Translations under genes and position numbers: made by a program | Shown: in pieces, positions 17,191-25,876 of the stretch | Layout of the letters: the number at the start of each line of letters is the position of its first letter | Numbering within the stretch: position 1 is the stretch's first letter | Notes under the pieces: model-generated | What the model saw: only the letters and a program-made list of their open reading frames with translations | What the model was told of the DNA's origin: nothing | Databases searched by the model: none | Assembly (NCBI GenBank): GCA_005116745.1 | Contig: SWDS01000001.1 | Coordinates: forward strand, 186,001 to 250,000 | Length of the DNA: 64,000 nt | Direction of reading: 5' to 3' | Origin: Nitrospira sp. | GTDB taxonomy: Bacteria; Nitrospirota; Nitrospiria; Nitrospirales; Nitrospiraceae

Positions 17191-17421
17191 ATGGATTCAG
17201 CAGCAGCAGGGTTGATCGGTATGGGATGTGCCGCGGCAGGATTTGCCGGGGCCGGTGTGGGAATCGGCTACATTTTCGGAAAGATGATTGAAGTGGTGGC
17301 ACGTCAGCCTGAAGCAGAGGCTCGCGTCACCAAGTATATGTGGATCGGGTTCGCGCTGGTCGAAGCCATTGCGTTATATGGCTTGGTCATCGCCTTCATC
17401 ATCATGGGTTTTCGGAAGTAG
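17191..17421 (+). CDS. atpE: F-type ATP synthase subunit c
   Basis: This is the proteolipid that forms the rotor ring. Its 76 residues make a helical hairpin: a glycine-rich first helix (GMGCAAAGFAGAGVGIGY), the polar loop ARQPEAE, and a second helix with the ion-binding Glu58 in GFALVEAIALYG. Glu58 is followed by Ala, not Ser or Thr, so the sodium-binding set is missing and proton coupling is inferred. An AAGGGAGGAG site precedes the ATG. Confidence 0.97.
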   Translation: MDSAAAGLIGMGCAAAGFAGAGVGIGYIFGKMIEVVARQPEAEARVTKYMWIGFALVEAIALYGLVIAFIIMGFRK

Positions 17422-17506
17422 GGAGCGTTAACCGTTATTTGTGAACCGTTCGTCGAGAGATCTTTCTCGTGTAGCGATTCACGTTTAACGTTTCACGAAC
17501 ACGCAC

Positions 17507-18013
17507 ATGCCACAGTTTGAACCTGATTTTTTTTCTTCGTTGATTTTCTGGGAAGTCATTTCGTTTGGGATTCTTCTGTTCGTGCTCTACAAGTATGCCT
17601 TCCCCGGTATCTTGAGCGCCTTGGAAGAGCGCGAAAAGAAGATCAAAGACAGCCTCGATCAGGCTGAGCAGCACCGGTCTGAGGCCGAGCGACGGCTCAA
17701 GGAATATGAAGCCAAGCTCAATACGGCGGGGAAGGAGGCTGAGGCCATCCTCGCGACGGCAAAGGAGCGGGCTCAACGGTTGCTCGATGAGAATGAACAG
17801 CGGTTGACCGCAGAAGCGGAGCGTATCAAAGGTGATGCGACGCGTCAGATCGACCAAGAGCGCCGTAAGGCGTTGCAAGATATCCGAGCCCAGACGACAG
17901 AACTCGCTTTGATGGTGGCGGAGAAAGTGGTTCAGCGGAGCTTAGTAGAGGCTGATCACAAAAAATATGCAGACGAGGCGCTTGAGGCGCTTTCGAAATC
18001 ACAGCCCCGTTAA
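17507..18013 (+). CDS. atpF: F-type ATP synthase subunit b
   Basis: Subunit b is the peripheral stalk. One membrane helix (FWEVISFGILLFVLYKYAFP) at the N-terminus is followed by ~130 residues of long charged helix (LEEREKKIKDSLDQAEQHR onward) and the end LMVAEKVVQRSLVEADH. Its 168 residues are normal. The 85-bp gap before it holds several copies of a short GTTTAACG/TTCACG-like motif. No atpH, atpA, atpG, atpD or atpC follows: the next gene is larE on the other strand, so the F1 genes must lie elsewhere. Confidence 0.95.
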   Translation: MPQFEPDFFSSLIFWEVISFGILLFVLYKYAFPGILSALEEREKKIKDSLDQAEQHRSEAERRLKEYEAKLNTAGKEAEAILATAKERAQRLLDENEQRLTAEAERIKGDATRQIDQERRKALQDIRAQTTELALMVAEKVVQRSLVEADHKKYADEALEALSKSQPR

Positions 18014-18028
18014 GTTGCCGTGCTCTTC

Positions 18029-18058
18029 GGGTGGAGTCAGCTTAGGGTGACTCCACCC
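18029..18058. terminator. Two-way hairpin between atpF and larE
   Basis: A perfect 11-bp stem (gggtggagtca with its complement) with an 8-base loop lies between the convergent genes; its left arm includes the larE stop codon. There is no T tract on either side, so Rho-independent action is uncertain, but the position suits a shared terminator. Confidence 0.6.
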
Positions 18059-18846
18059 GGTCGGTAGCCTTCCAGATCCACCGTTACGAATTTAAACCCC
18101 AGCTTTTTCAGCCTGGCACTAATTTCTGTACAGCGATTTGATTCCATGAGTCGTGGGATTTCGTCCTGTGCCAATTCAATCCGCGCAATCTCACCGTGAT
18201 TTCGCACTCGAAAATGACGGAATCCTTCATGATGGAGCACAGCTTCTGCTCCTTCGACGCGGCTTAATTGTGCGCTGGTGATTACGATTCCACGCGGGAT
18301 TCGTGATGAAAGGCAGGCAGCGGCTGGCTTGTCCCAATTTGAAAGTCCCAGCTCTTTGGCAAGGATGCGGATATCGGCTTTCGACAGTTCAGCCTCAACG
18401 AGCGGGCTTCGCACACCCCATTCCCGAGCCGCTTTGATGCCGGGACGGTCATCACCCAGATCGTCCAGGTTGGTTCCATCGACCACATACGCGACAGCCC
18501 GTGATTGCCGCACATTCCCAAGAAGTTGGTACAGGTCGGTCTTACAATGAAAACAGCGATTCGCGTCATTCCTCACGAAGTCATCAATGGTCAGCTGATC
18601 CGTCTGTACGGTTTCATAGCGGGCGCCAATCTCCTGAGCGACCTGTTCGGCAGCTTCCAACTCAAGAGATGGAAACGTCGGTGAGATGGCCGTGATGCCG
18701 ACCGCCTTCTCGTGGAGTTGGTCGTGCGCGACTTTCAGAACGAAGGTGCTGTCGATTCCACCGGAATAGGCCACCACGACCGAGCCCATCTCCGTTAGGA
18801 GGGTTCGGAGCTGATCGAGCTTCTGTTGCAAAATGGGTGGTTGCAT
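18037..18846 (-). CDS. larE: ATP-dependent sacrificial sulfur transferase LarE
   Basis: LarE adenylates and then thiolates the carboxylate of the pyridinium cofactor used by lactate racemase, losing a cysteine sulfur. The PP-loop is seen as AYSGGIDST near the N-terminus, with CFHCKTD and DGTNLDDLGDDRPG next. The sacrificial cysteine region is KPAAACLSSRIP (Cys178 in this frame). The ATG at 18846 is chosen; a TTG 18 bases upstream would touch the preceding peptidase gene. larB, larC and larA are not seen, so it may serve another nickel-pincer racemase. Confidence 0.88.
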   Translation of the reverse strand: MQPPILQQKLDQLRTLLTEMGSVVVAYSGGIDSTFVLKVAHDQLHEKAVGITAISPTFPSLELEAAEQVAQEIGARYETVQTDQLTIDDFVRNDANRCFHCKTDLYQLLGNVRQSRAVAYVVDGTNLDDLGDDRPGIKAAREWGVRSPLVEAELSKADIRILAKELGLSNWDKPAAACLSSRIPRGIVITSAQLSRVEGAEAVLHHEGFRHFRVRNHGEIARIELAQDEIPRLMESNRCTEISARLKKLGFKFVTVDLEGYRPGGVTLS

Positions 18847-18866
18847 ACGGTGTGCTTTACTCAAGC

Positions 18867-20264
18867 CTAGTGGCGAACTTTTGCCTTCGCGATATTGCCA
18901 ACTACGACGAGGGCGTAGTGCTGAGGGTCCAGGTACTGTTTGGCCACGCGCTGCACGTCTTCTTTCGTCACTCGCTCAATCCATTTTGGGTACTGACTAA
19001 AATAGTCGAACCCCAATCCGAAAAACTCCACTTGCGCCAAGACTTGCGCCAGCTTCGACGTAGAATCCAGCCGTAGGGGGAAGCTGCCCATCAAAAATGC
19101 TTTGGCCTCAGCCAATTCCTGATCGCTGACCGGGGCCTCACGAATCGCCTTCATTTCGATTAAGACGCCGCTGATGGCTTGATTGGTGGTTTCTGTCCGA
19201 GTCTGGAGGTTGATCCAGAACGAGCCCGGCATCACCCGTGCATCGTAATGACTCATAATCCCGTATGCCAACCCCTGTTTATCCCGGATGGTATCCATAA
19301 GGCGAGACGAAAATCCTCCAGCACCCAGGATATGATTCATGACGGTCACGGCGTAAAAATCAGGATTGGTTCGACTGATCCCATGGTGACCGATCACAAT
19401 GGTGGATTGTGTGAGATCCTTCTCGACGAGCTGCACGGTCTTCTTGTCGATGGCCGTCGGCTTCTTAACCGCTCTGGACGGCACAGCCCCTTTCTTCCAC
19501 GATCCGAAATGCGTCTGTACGAGCGTCGTCGCTTGTTCCGCCGTGACGTCACCGACGATGGTCAGGATCACTTGGTTGGGTAGATACTCCTTGGTATAGA
19601 AGCTTTGAACCTCAGCCAAGGTGATCTTACTCAGTGTCTCTTCTGTGCCATTCACTGGCCAACGATAGGGATGGTTCTGGAAGACTAACTGATTAAAGGC
19701 CTTCATGGCGACATGTCCGGGATCGTCATTGTCGCTAGAAATTTCCCCAAGGATCTGAGATCGGACCCGTTCAAATTCTTGCTTGGGGAAAGCTGGGTGC
19801 TGAAGAATATCAGCCAACAGGGTGAACCCGAGATCGATATCTTTTTTGAGCGTGCGTGCAGATGCGGTTGTGTAATCTTCACCTGCATGGACCGTCAGCG
19901 AGCCACCGACAAAGTCAATCTGTTCGGCCAGTTGCCTCGAGGATCTAGTTGTTGTCCCTTCATCTAAGAGGCTGGCCACCAAATTTGCGACACCCGCTTT
20001 TTCTGGAGGATCCTGCGCAGCGCCGGCCTTGATCAGGGCATGGATTTCAACGATGGGAAGGAAATGTTGTTCCAGGACGAGTACCGTCATACCGTTGGGA
20101 GCGATGTATCTCGTCGGTGCGATGTCGGCGGCAAGCCCTGTCGTCGTGATACACATCACGAGTACGGCACACTGGACTAGTCCCATCAAGGAAGGCACTG
20201 ACCTTCGTTGGATGGATCGTGGGTCAAGCCTCTGGCCTCTCGTGTTTCTGGATTCCTTACCCAT
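18867..20264 (-). CDS. M16 family peptidase, non-catalytic partner
   Basis: The protein has an N-terminal hydrophobic export signal, then the two-lobed M16 fold. The zinc motif HxxEH of the family is replaced by the sequence GVANLVASLLDEG, so it cannot bind zinc in the usual way. Instead it keeps the Arg/Tyr pair of the partner lobe (FSSRLMDTIRDKQGLAYG). This is the pattern of the inactive subunit of two-component M16 peptidases. It starts eight bases after the stop of the active subunit. The pair probably acts in the periplasm on exported peptides. Confidence 0.88.
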   Translation of the reverse strand: MGKESRNTRGQRLDPRSIQRRSVPSLMGLVQCAVLVMCITTTGLAADIAPTRYIAPNGMTVLVLEQHFLPIVEIHALIKAGAAQDPPEKAGVANLVASLLDEGTTTRSSRQLAEQIDFVGGSLTVHAGEDYTTASARTLKKDIDLGFTLLADILQHPAFPKQEFERVRSQILGEISSDNDDPGHVAMKAFNQLVFQNHPYRWPVNGTEETLSKITLAEVQSFYTKEYLPNQVILTIVGDVTAEQATTLVQTHFGSWKKGAVPSRAVKKPTAIDKKTVQLVEKDLTQSTIVIGHHGISRTNPDFYAVTVMNHILGAGGFSSRLMDTIRDKQGLAYGIMSHYDARVMPGSFWINLQTRTETTNQAISGVLIEMKAIREAPVSDQELAEAKAFLMGSFPLRLDSTSKLAQVLAQVEFFGLGFDYFSQYPKWIERVTKEDVQRVAKQYLDPQHYALVVVGNIAKAKVRH

Positions 20265-20272
20265 GATCGTCT

Positions 20273-21652
20273 TTATAACTTTCCTTCTTGAGCTGTTGCG
20301 GGGCTTGATTCTAGGGGCTTCGTAGGTAAAGGAATAAGAATGCCGATGGTCCGATTATCTTGGGTCAGGTACTGTTTAGCGACGCGTTGGATATCTTTCG
20401 CTGTGATTGCGCGGATCCGTTCTATGTATTGATCGAGGCGTCGCCAGCCGGCACCGACCGATTCCAACTGTCCCAACAGCATGGCATGACGAAAATTCGA
20501 ATCCTGCTCAAAGACGCGTGAGGCTTCTACCTGATTTTTGGCCCGCTGAAGTTCCTGCTCGGACGGCGGCTCATTCTGAAGCCGTTGAATCTCGCGGTGT
20601 AGAGCCTCCTCGACCGCTTCTACCTTCGCGGTGGGATTGACCAGCGCGTAGAAATAAAAGAGACCGGGATCCGCCTGGATCAGACTGTACTCTGCCCCAA
20701 CCGATAAAGAATTCTTCTGCTCATAGACCAAGTTCTGGTAGAGCCGAGAACTTTTCCCGTGCGAGAGGACTGATTCGAGAATGTCGAGCGCATAGGAGTC
20801 CTCGCTCGAATAGTTAGGTACGCGAAATCCCATCATGACAAACGGCACCTGCGCTTCGCGTTTCAAGAGAAAACGGCGCTCGCCTCGCTGTTCCGGTTCC
20901 GGCGCCAGGGTTTGTTTTGGGGAGGGGCCTCTGGGAATCGGTTCAAACAGACGCTTGATCGTCGGCAGGAGAGCGTCGGCCTTGATATCGCCCACAACCA
21001 CCAGGGTTGCATTGTTGGGAGAGTAAAACGTGTCGTAGTGGCGTTGCAAGTCTTCGAGAGACATCGCATCGAGATCCGCAAACCATCCAATGACCGGCCA
21101 ATGGTAGGGATGACTGAGGAAGGCTTGGGCAAAGAGCGCTTCAACCAGCGCACCCTGCGGGTCATCTTCGGATCTGAGGCGGCGTTCTTCTTTCACGACG
21201 TCGCGCTCGGTCTGAAATTCGCTGTGATCGAGAAGGAGGCCCTGCATCCGATCGGCCTCCAACTCAAGAGCCAGTCCGACACGATCCGCTGCCACGTTTT
21301 CAAAATAGGCGGTAAAGTCTTGTCCTGTAAATGCGTTGTCGATGCCGCCGTTCTTTCTGACGATTCTAGAAAATGAACCTTTCGGATACCGTGCCGTGCC
21401 CTTGAACATCATGTGCTCAAGCATGTGTGAGAGTCCGGCCCGTCCCATGACCTCGTTTCGAGAACCGACTTTGTACCAGACCTGCACTGTGGCGACCGGA
21501 GCCTTGGGAACTTCAACCAGCAGCACTTTCATGCCGTTTGAGAGGATGTATTCACTCGGCTCTGCTCCCAGCACGATCGAGATCGAGCCGAAGACGAGCA
21601 ACGCCGTGAGGAGGTGGATGCGCCAATGAAAGTGGATAGTCTGCATGATCAT
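20273..21652 (-). CDS. M16 family zinc peptidase, catalytic subunit
   Basis: The inverted zinc motif is present as HMLEH (in AGLSHMLEHMMFKGT), with the distant second glutamate in the family region LALELEADRM. A signal peptide with a strongly hydrophobic core (LLTALLVFGSISIVLG) sends it to the periplasm. The length of ~459 residues matches one-domain-pair M16B enzymes. The downstream partner (previous entry) lacks this motif. The ATG at 21652 is preferred to a TTG upstream. The gene lies ten bases before rlmN's end. Confidence 0.92.
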   Translation of the reverse strand: MIMQTIHFHWRIHLLTALLVFGSISIVLGAEPSEYILSNGMKVLLVEVPKAPVATVQVWYKVGSRNEVMGRAGLSHMLEHMMFKGTARYPKGSFSRIVRKNGGIDNAFTGQDFTAYFENVAADRVGLALELEADRMQGLLLDHSEFQTERDVVKEERRLRSEDDPQGALVEALFAQAFLSHPYHWPVIGWFADLDAMSLEDLQRHYDTFYSPNNATLVVVGDIKADALLPTIKRLFEPIPRGPSPKQTLAPEPEQRGERRFLLKREAQVPFVMMGFRVPNYSSEDSYALDILESVLSHGKSSRLYQNLVYEQKNSLSVGAEYSLIQADPGLFYFYALVNPTAKVEAVEEALHREIQRLQNEPPSEQELQRAKNQVEASRVFEQDSNFRHAMLLGQLESVGAGWRRLDQYIERIRAITAKDIQRVAKQYLTQDNRTIGILIPLPTKPLESSPATAQEGKL

Positions 21653-21673
21653 GATGGGGTACAAATTTCTATG

Positions 21674-22774
21674 CTAGCAACGAGTTTCAATAGGTGTCAA
21701 GGTAAGGGAAGGTCGGTTGCTGGGGAGCTCACCAAGTTGTCCGCAGGCGCCGAGAACGTCCCGTCCGCGGCTCTTTCGAACAAATGCATCGAGGCCGGCG
21801 TCGCGGAGGATGGATTGGAAACGAAGTACTGCCTGTTCGGAAGGGCGACGAAAAGGGCTGCCTGGAAATTCATTGAATGGAATCAAGTTGACCATGCATC
21901 GCATGGCTCTGAGCAATTGTATCAGTCGGCGGGCATCAGCGGCATGATCGTTGACGTCTGCGAGCAGCACATATTCGAAGGTCAGTCGTTGGTGAGGGGC
22001 GAGCGGATAGCGGCGACAGGCAGCCAGGAGTGATTTCAGTGAAGCGATCTCGCTGGCGGCAGGCATTAGCGCTCGTCGCTGCTCTTCAGTGGTGGCATTG
22101 AGGGAGATGGCGAGGTTCACGCCGAGCGCTGCGACCTCCGGAAGGCGAGATGCCAGCCCCGCTGTGGACACCGTCAGGCGTCTACGCGACCACCCAAGAC
22201 CCCACGGTTTGTTGGTCAACGCAGTCACGGCCGCCTTGAGACTCTCCACATTGGCCAGCGGTTCTCCCATCCCCATGAACACGAGATTGGTAATGTGTTC
22301 ATCGGAGCTTAGTAGGTCTTGCGCGGTCAGGACCTGATCGATGATTTCATGAAGCTTGAGGTTGCGTTTCAGTCCCATTCTCCCAGTCAGGCAGAATCCA
22401 CAATCCAACATGCACCCAACCTGAGTTGACACGCAGAGCGTCAGCCGATCCTCATCCGGAATCAGGACGGCCTCGATCGTCAGGCCATCGTCGAGCATCA
22501 AGAGCAGTTTGCGGGTTCCATCCTGGGACGATAAGATCGTGGTCTGTGCCGAGCGCCCGACCTTCGTGGATGGAGAGAGCGTCATGCGATCATGCATGGG
22601 GAGATCCGTCATGTCGGTGAGAGTCCGCGCGCGCTGTTGATAGAGCCATCGCAAGATTTGCTGTGCACGATAGTCCGGCCAGTGTTGCGCACGGACAAAC
22701 TTCACCATCTGGGGTTCGGTGAGACCTAAGAGCGTTGTCACGGCACCGGAAGCGATTATCTGAGAGTCGGCCAT
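21674..22774 (-). CDS. rlmN: Dual-specificity 23S rRNA/tRNA adenine-C2 methyltransferase RlmN
   Basis: RlmN is a radical-SAM enzyme that methylates A2503 of 23S rRNA and A37 of some tRNAs. The 4Fe-4S binding cysteines are CMLDCGFC (Cys121, 125, 128). The second catalytic cysteine is in the C-terminal block RDVLGACGQL, and VFMGMGEPLAN and SLNATTEEQR are typical. The protein has 366 residues, and GAGGAT precedes the ATG. The gene is followed closely by the M16 peptidase pair and may be co-transcribed with it. Confidence 0.96.
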   Translation of the reverse strand: MADSQIIASGAVTTLLGLTEPQMVKFVRAQHWPDYRAQQILRWLYQQRARTLTDMTDLPMHDRMTLSPSTKVGRSAQTTILSSQDGTRKLLLMLDDGLTIEAVLIPDEDRLTLCVSTQVGCMLDCGFCLTGRMGLKRNLKLHEIIDQVLTAQDLLSSDEHITNLVFMGMGEPLANVESLKAAVTALTNKPWGLGWSRRRLTVSTAGLASRLPEVAALGVNLAISLNATTEEQRRALMPAASEIASLKSLLAACRRYPLAPHQRLTFEYVLLADVNDHAADARRLIQLLRAMRCMVNLIPFNEFPGSPFRRPSEQAVLRFQSILRDAGLDAFVRKSRGRDVLGACGQLGELPSNRPSLTLTPIETRC

Positions 22775-22876
22775 ATCATCCTCAACGCTAGGAGCCTACC
22801 ATAGCGGAAGTCATGCCGCATACGGCCAGACCCATCATCGGGTCCGGAAACTTCTTTCATTGCAGACGGCTCTGTA

Positions 22877-22882
22877 TATAAT
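22877..22882 (+). promoter_or_regulatory. -10 element of slt (TATAAT)
   Basis: A perfect TATAAT lies 29 bp before the chosen slt start. A weak -35 (CTTTCA) is 17 bp upstream. It rules against starts at 22860 and 22881, which would precede the transcription start. Confidence 0.5.
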
Positions 22883-22910
22883 GAACTCGGATGAGTGTCG
22901 TCAGGCCATC

Positions 22911-25217
22911 ATGATGAAGATTGCTACCAAGTATCGTTCTATCCATGGCTGCGGCCTGGTGGTCGCGCCCATCCTGGTGCTCGCCCTCGGAGGGGGGTTC
23001 TCATACGACGGGTATGCGGCACAGGTTGAGCCCTCCGAACAATCGACGGTCACTGGCTGTACGACAGCGGAGGAGTGTTTTGTGGCGGCGGCCTGGCCGA
23101 AAGAGCGACTCGGTCAGGCGTTGACGAAAGATCAAGTGGTGGCGCTCAAGCTAGAACGTCTCCGAAAGGTGATGGAAGGATTTCCCGGGACGCAGTGGGC
23201 CAAGCGTGCCGGGTTGTTGTCCGGGGTGATCTTGATCGATCGAAGTCCCGCTGCCAGTCTGCCATACCTTCGGGCAGCCCAGCGGGATTTTCTTGTGCTC
23301 GATGATTACATTCGATTCTGGATCGGAGAGGCCTTGCTGCGTCTTGGGGAGGCCAAGGAGGCGGCCAGTATGTTTGAGGGGGTGCCACAAGCGGTCCCCG
23401 ATTCTAATCTTCTCAATCAGGTTGCGCTCCGTGCTGGGGAAGCGTGGTATCAGGCGTCCAGCTGTCCCGAGGCCGTGTCCTGGTTCGCGAAGGCCCTCAA
23501 TGTCAATGACAAGGATCCTCAGGTCGCTCAGGCTTGGTTACGGTCAGCGTCTTGTTCGCTCCGAGAGAATAAATTGGCGGAAGGACAAGAAACGCTGAAG
23601 CAGCTGTGGTTGAAGTTTCCGCACACGAAAGAGGCTAAGGAAGCCGAGACTTTGCTTGGGGGCAATATTGGCGGGGTACCGTGGACCGCGGCGCCCGACA
23701 CGTATTATGAACGCGCTCAGGCTTTTCTAGGGCAGTCGCTCCACGCGGAGGCCATCGAGGAGTTGAAAAAGTTCCTGGCGCGAGATCCGACCTCCTCTCA
23801 CCGTGGGGAGGCCAGGCTGAAATTGGGTATCGCCCAAGTTCGTTTAAAGCTGTACGACCAGGCACGTGAGACCTTTCATGCGTTGACGGCTGAGCGAGAG
23901 TCTCGCGCGGATGAGGCCACTGTCTGGCTGGCGAGGGTCTATCTCAGGCAGGGATTTGGGGAGAAGCTCTTGGATCTTTGCCGGACACTCCCGAAGCGGA
24001 TGGTCACTCCAGAGCAGAAAGGGCAGATTAATCTATTCGCCGGGATCTGGCTGGAGGATGAGGCACGGTTCGATGAGGCAATCGCGAGGTATCGGCAGGT
24101 GGCCAAGTTGGGAGAACCGGCCTCTCAACGAACTGAAGCACAATGGCGGGAAGGGTGGGTGCTGTACCGAACGGCTCGTTATCAGGAGGCGATCAGCGTG
24201 TGGCAGCAGATCGTCGATCAGAAGGACAGCGATCTAGAGCCACAAGCCCTCTATTGGATTGCACGTTCCTACGGTCATGTGGACAGTGTGAAGTCAACGG
24301 AGATATTTGCGCTGCTCTGTCAGCGGTTTCCGCACACCTACTACTGCCAGTTGGCGCGCGAACAGAGTGACCTGTCGGTTCCAGGGCAGACGAAGCAGGA
24401 AGGCTCAGTCGTCGCGATCTCGTCTACTCCGTCTGCTGTTGAAGTCACGCAGGCGCCGGTCCAGGACAGTCAGGCCAGTAGCCGGATGCAGATTGAGCTC
24501 CACCCGGCGTACCGGCGGGCGGTAGAACTCAGAACGCTCGGTCTTGAGCAAGATGCCGCGAGAGAGCTTGGCGCGTTGACGGATCGATATAGCCGCGACT
24601 CCGAGGTGTTGGCAGCATTATCCATCATGTTGAATGAGGTCGGTGCCTACCATCATGCCTTGCGTCTGGTGCGGTCTCGATTCCGTGAAAAGTTAGAGCG
24701 AACCGGTGGAGTGGTCGCAGATGGATTGTGGAGCGTGGCCTATCCCACGGGATTGATTCCTACGATCAAAATGTCGGGAGCGAACGGGGTTGATCCGTTT
24801 CTTGTTGCGGCCATCATTCGGGAAGAGAGTCAATATGATCGGAGAGCCGTCTCTCGCGTCGGAGCGATCGGATTGATGCAGGTCATGCCCGCCACCGCCA
24901 ATGCCGTGGCTCAACAGCACCGTCTTCCAAGCCTCTCCCGAGAAGATTTGTTTGATCAGGAGACAAATATCCGGATCGGGGCTCGGTATGTCGAGCAACT
25001 GTTTACACAGTTTTCTGGCAATGTTGTGCAGGTGATTGCTGCCTATAATGCCGGTCCCATCGTCGTAGGCACTTGGGCGGCGACCTATCGGGGGCGGAGT
25101 GAGGATGAATTTGTGGAGCTGATCCATTATCAGGAGACCAGGCAATACGTCAAACGGGTTTTGCGGAGTTATAAAGAATATCTGCGTCTGGCGGGGACTC
25201 AAAAAGTCGTTTCTTGA
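22911..25217 (+). CDS. slt: Soluble lytic murein transglycosylase with TPR-like repeats
   Basis: The protein starts with a signal peptide (cleavage near YAAQVE). A long helical superstructure of TPR-like pairs follows (ALYWIARSYG, EAIARYRQVAKLG and similar). The C-terminal SLT domain has the glutamate in IREESQYDRRAVSRVGAIG, then GLMQVMPATAN and IAAYNAGP. This is the layout of Slt70, which releases anhydro-muropeptides from the cell wall. The length of 768 residues is slightly above that of Escherichia coli. The start 22911 is taken from the -10 element; the neighbouring ATG at 22914 is equally possible. Confidence 0.9.
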   Translation: MMKIATKYRSIHGCGLVVAPILVLALGGGFSYDGYAAQVEPSEQSTVTGCTTAEECFVAAAWPKERLGQALTKDQVVALKLERLRKVMEGFPGTQWAKRAGLLSGVILIDRSPAASLPYLRAAQRDFLVLDDYIRFWIGEALLRLGEAKEAASMFEGVPQAVPDSNLLNQVALRAGEAWYQASSCPEAVSWFAKALNVNDKDPQVAQAWLRSASCSLRENKLAEGQETLKQLWLKFPHTKEAKEAETLLGGNIGGVPWTAAPDTYYERAQAFLGQSLHAEAIEELKKFLARDPTSSHRGEARLKLGIAQVRLKLYDQARETFHALTAERESRADEATVWLARVYLRQGFGEKLLDLCRTLPKRMVTPEQKGQINLFAGIWLEDEARFDEAIARYRQVAKLGEPASQRTEAQWREGWVLYRTARYQEAISVWQQIVDQKDSDLEPQALYWIARSYGHVDSVKSTEIFALLCQRFPHTYYCQLAREQSDLSVPGQTKQEGSVVAISSTPSAVEVTQAPVQDSQASSRMQIELHPAYRRAVELRTLGLEQDAARELGALTDRYSRDSEVLAALSIMLNEVGAYHHALRLVRSRFREKLERTGGVVADGLWSVAYPTGLIPTIKMSGANGVDPFLVAAIIREESQYDRRAVSRVGAIGLMQVMPATANAVAQQHRLPSLSREDLFDQETNIRIGARYVEQLFTQFSGNVVQVIAAYNAGPIVVGTWAATYRGRSEDEFVELIHYQETRQYVKRVLRSYKEYLRLAGTQKVVS

Positions 25218-25283
25218 CAAGATCTTGTGAACTTTTTATAGTGCGCCACAATCCGTAGGGTCCATAACGAAGAGGGGCTGATT

Positions 25284-25538
25284 ATGTCATTGGATCGACT
25301 TGATGCATTGGAAACTCGCATTCGTGATCTGGTGAAGCTTGTCCAAGAGTTTAAACGAAAGAATGCGCTCTTAGAGGAAGAGCTCAAGGCGGCTCGCCAG
25401 CGGTTGGCTTCGCAGGATGATACGAATCGCCAATGGGAAAAGGAACGGATGGACATCAAGACCAGGATCGAAAAGGTCATGAATGAGATGGAGTTGCTCG
25501 AATGTGTCGAGGATCCTAAGGAGGTGGCCATTGACTAA
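25284..25538 (+). CDS. Coiled-coil protein, ZapB-like
   Basis: The 84-residue protein is almost all heptad helix (LVKLVQEFKRKNALLEEELK). It lies directly before zapA and overlaps it by 8 bp. In several groups a short coiled-coil cell-division protein of the ZapB kind occupies this place, where it would bridge ZapA and the divisome. Sequence alone does not prove ZapB. A moderate ribosome site (GAGGGG) precedes the ATG. Confidence 0.7.
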   Translation: MSLDRLDALETRIRDLVKLVQEFKRKNALLEEELKAARQRLASQDDTNRQWEKERMDIKTRIEKVMNEMELLECVEDPKEVAID

Positions 25539-25827
25539 GACCATTGATGTAGAAATTTATGGTCAGCGGTACGCGATCACGGGAGGCGGCGATGATGCCT
25601 ATGTCCGGCGGCTGGCCAATTTTGTCGACGATCATATGAAGCATCTGGCGGAAGGAATGAAGACAACGACCCCATCGAAGTTGGCGGTGCTGACGGCGAT
25701 CAATCTTGCTCATCAGCTGTTTGAGTCCGAGAAGAAGCGAGTCCAAGGAGAGGCTGATGTCGAACGGCGGATGGTGACGTTGATGGAATCGATCGATGAG
25801 CAGATGCCGACTTCGCTCTTTCGATAG
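25531..25827 (+). CDS. zapA: Cell division protein ZapA
   Basis: ZapA binds FtsZ and bundles its filaments at mid-cell. The 98-residue frame has the globular head (VEIYGQRYAITGG, VRRLANFVDDHMK) and the C-terminal coiled coil (NLAHQLFESEKKRVQGE). The start is the TTG at 25531: AGGAGG lies six bases before it, while an upstream ATG at 25483 would add 16 residues foreign to the family. The 8-bp overlap with the coiled-coil gene indicates translational coupling. Confidence 0.9.
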   Translation: MTKTIDVEIYGQRYAITGGGDDAYVRRLANFVDDHMKHLAEGMKTTTPSKLAVLTAINLAHQLFESEKKRVQGEADVERRMVTLMESIDEQMPTSLFR

Positions 25828-25876
25828 CGGAGATTCGCCTTGCTTTCAAAGAGTCCCTTTGTTAACATATAGATAG

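Noticed and set aside
17422-17506. Short repeats between atpE and atpF as a regulatory site
   Set aside because: The GTTTAACG/TTCACG-like words are loose and uneven; no clear dyad or terminator emerges, so I mention them only with atpF.
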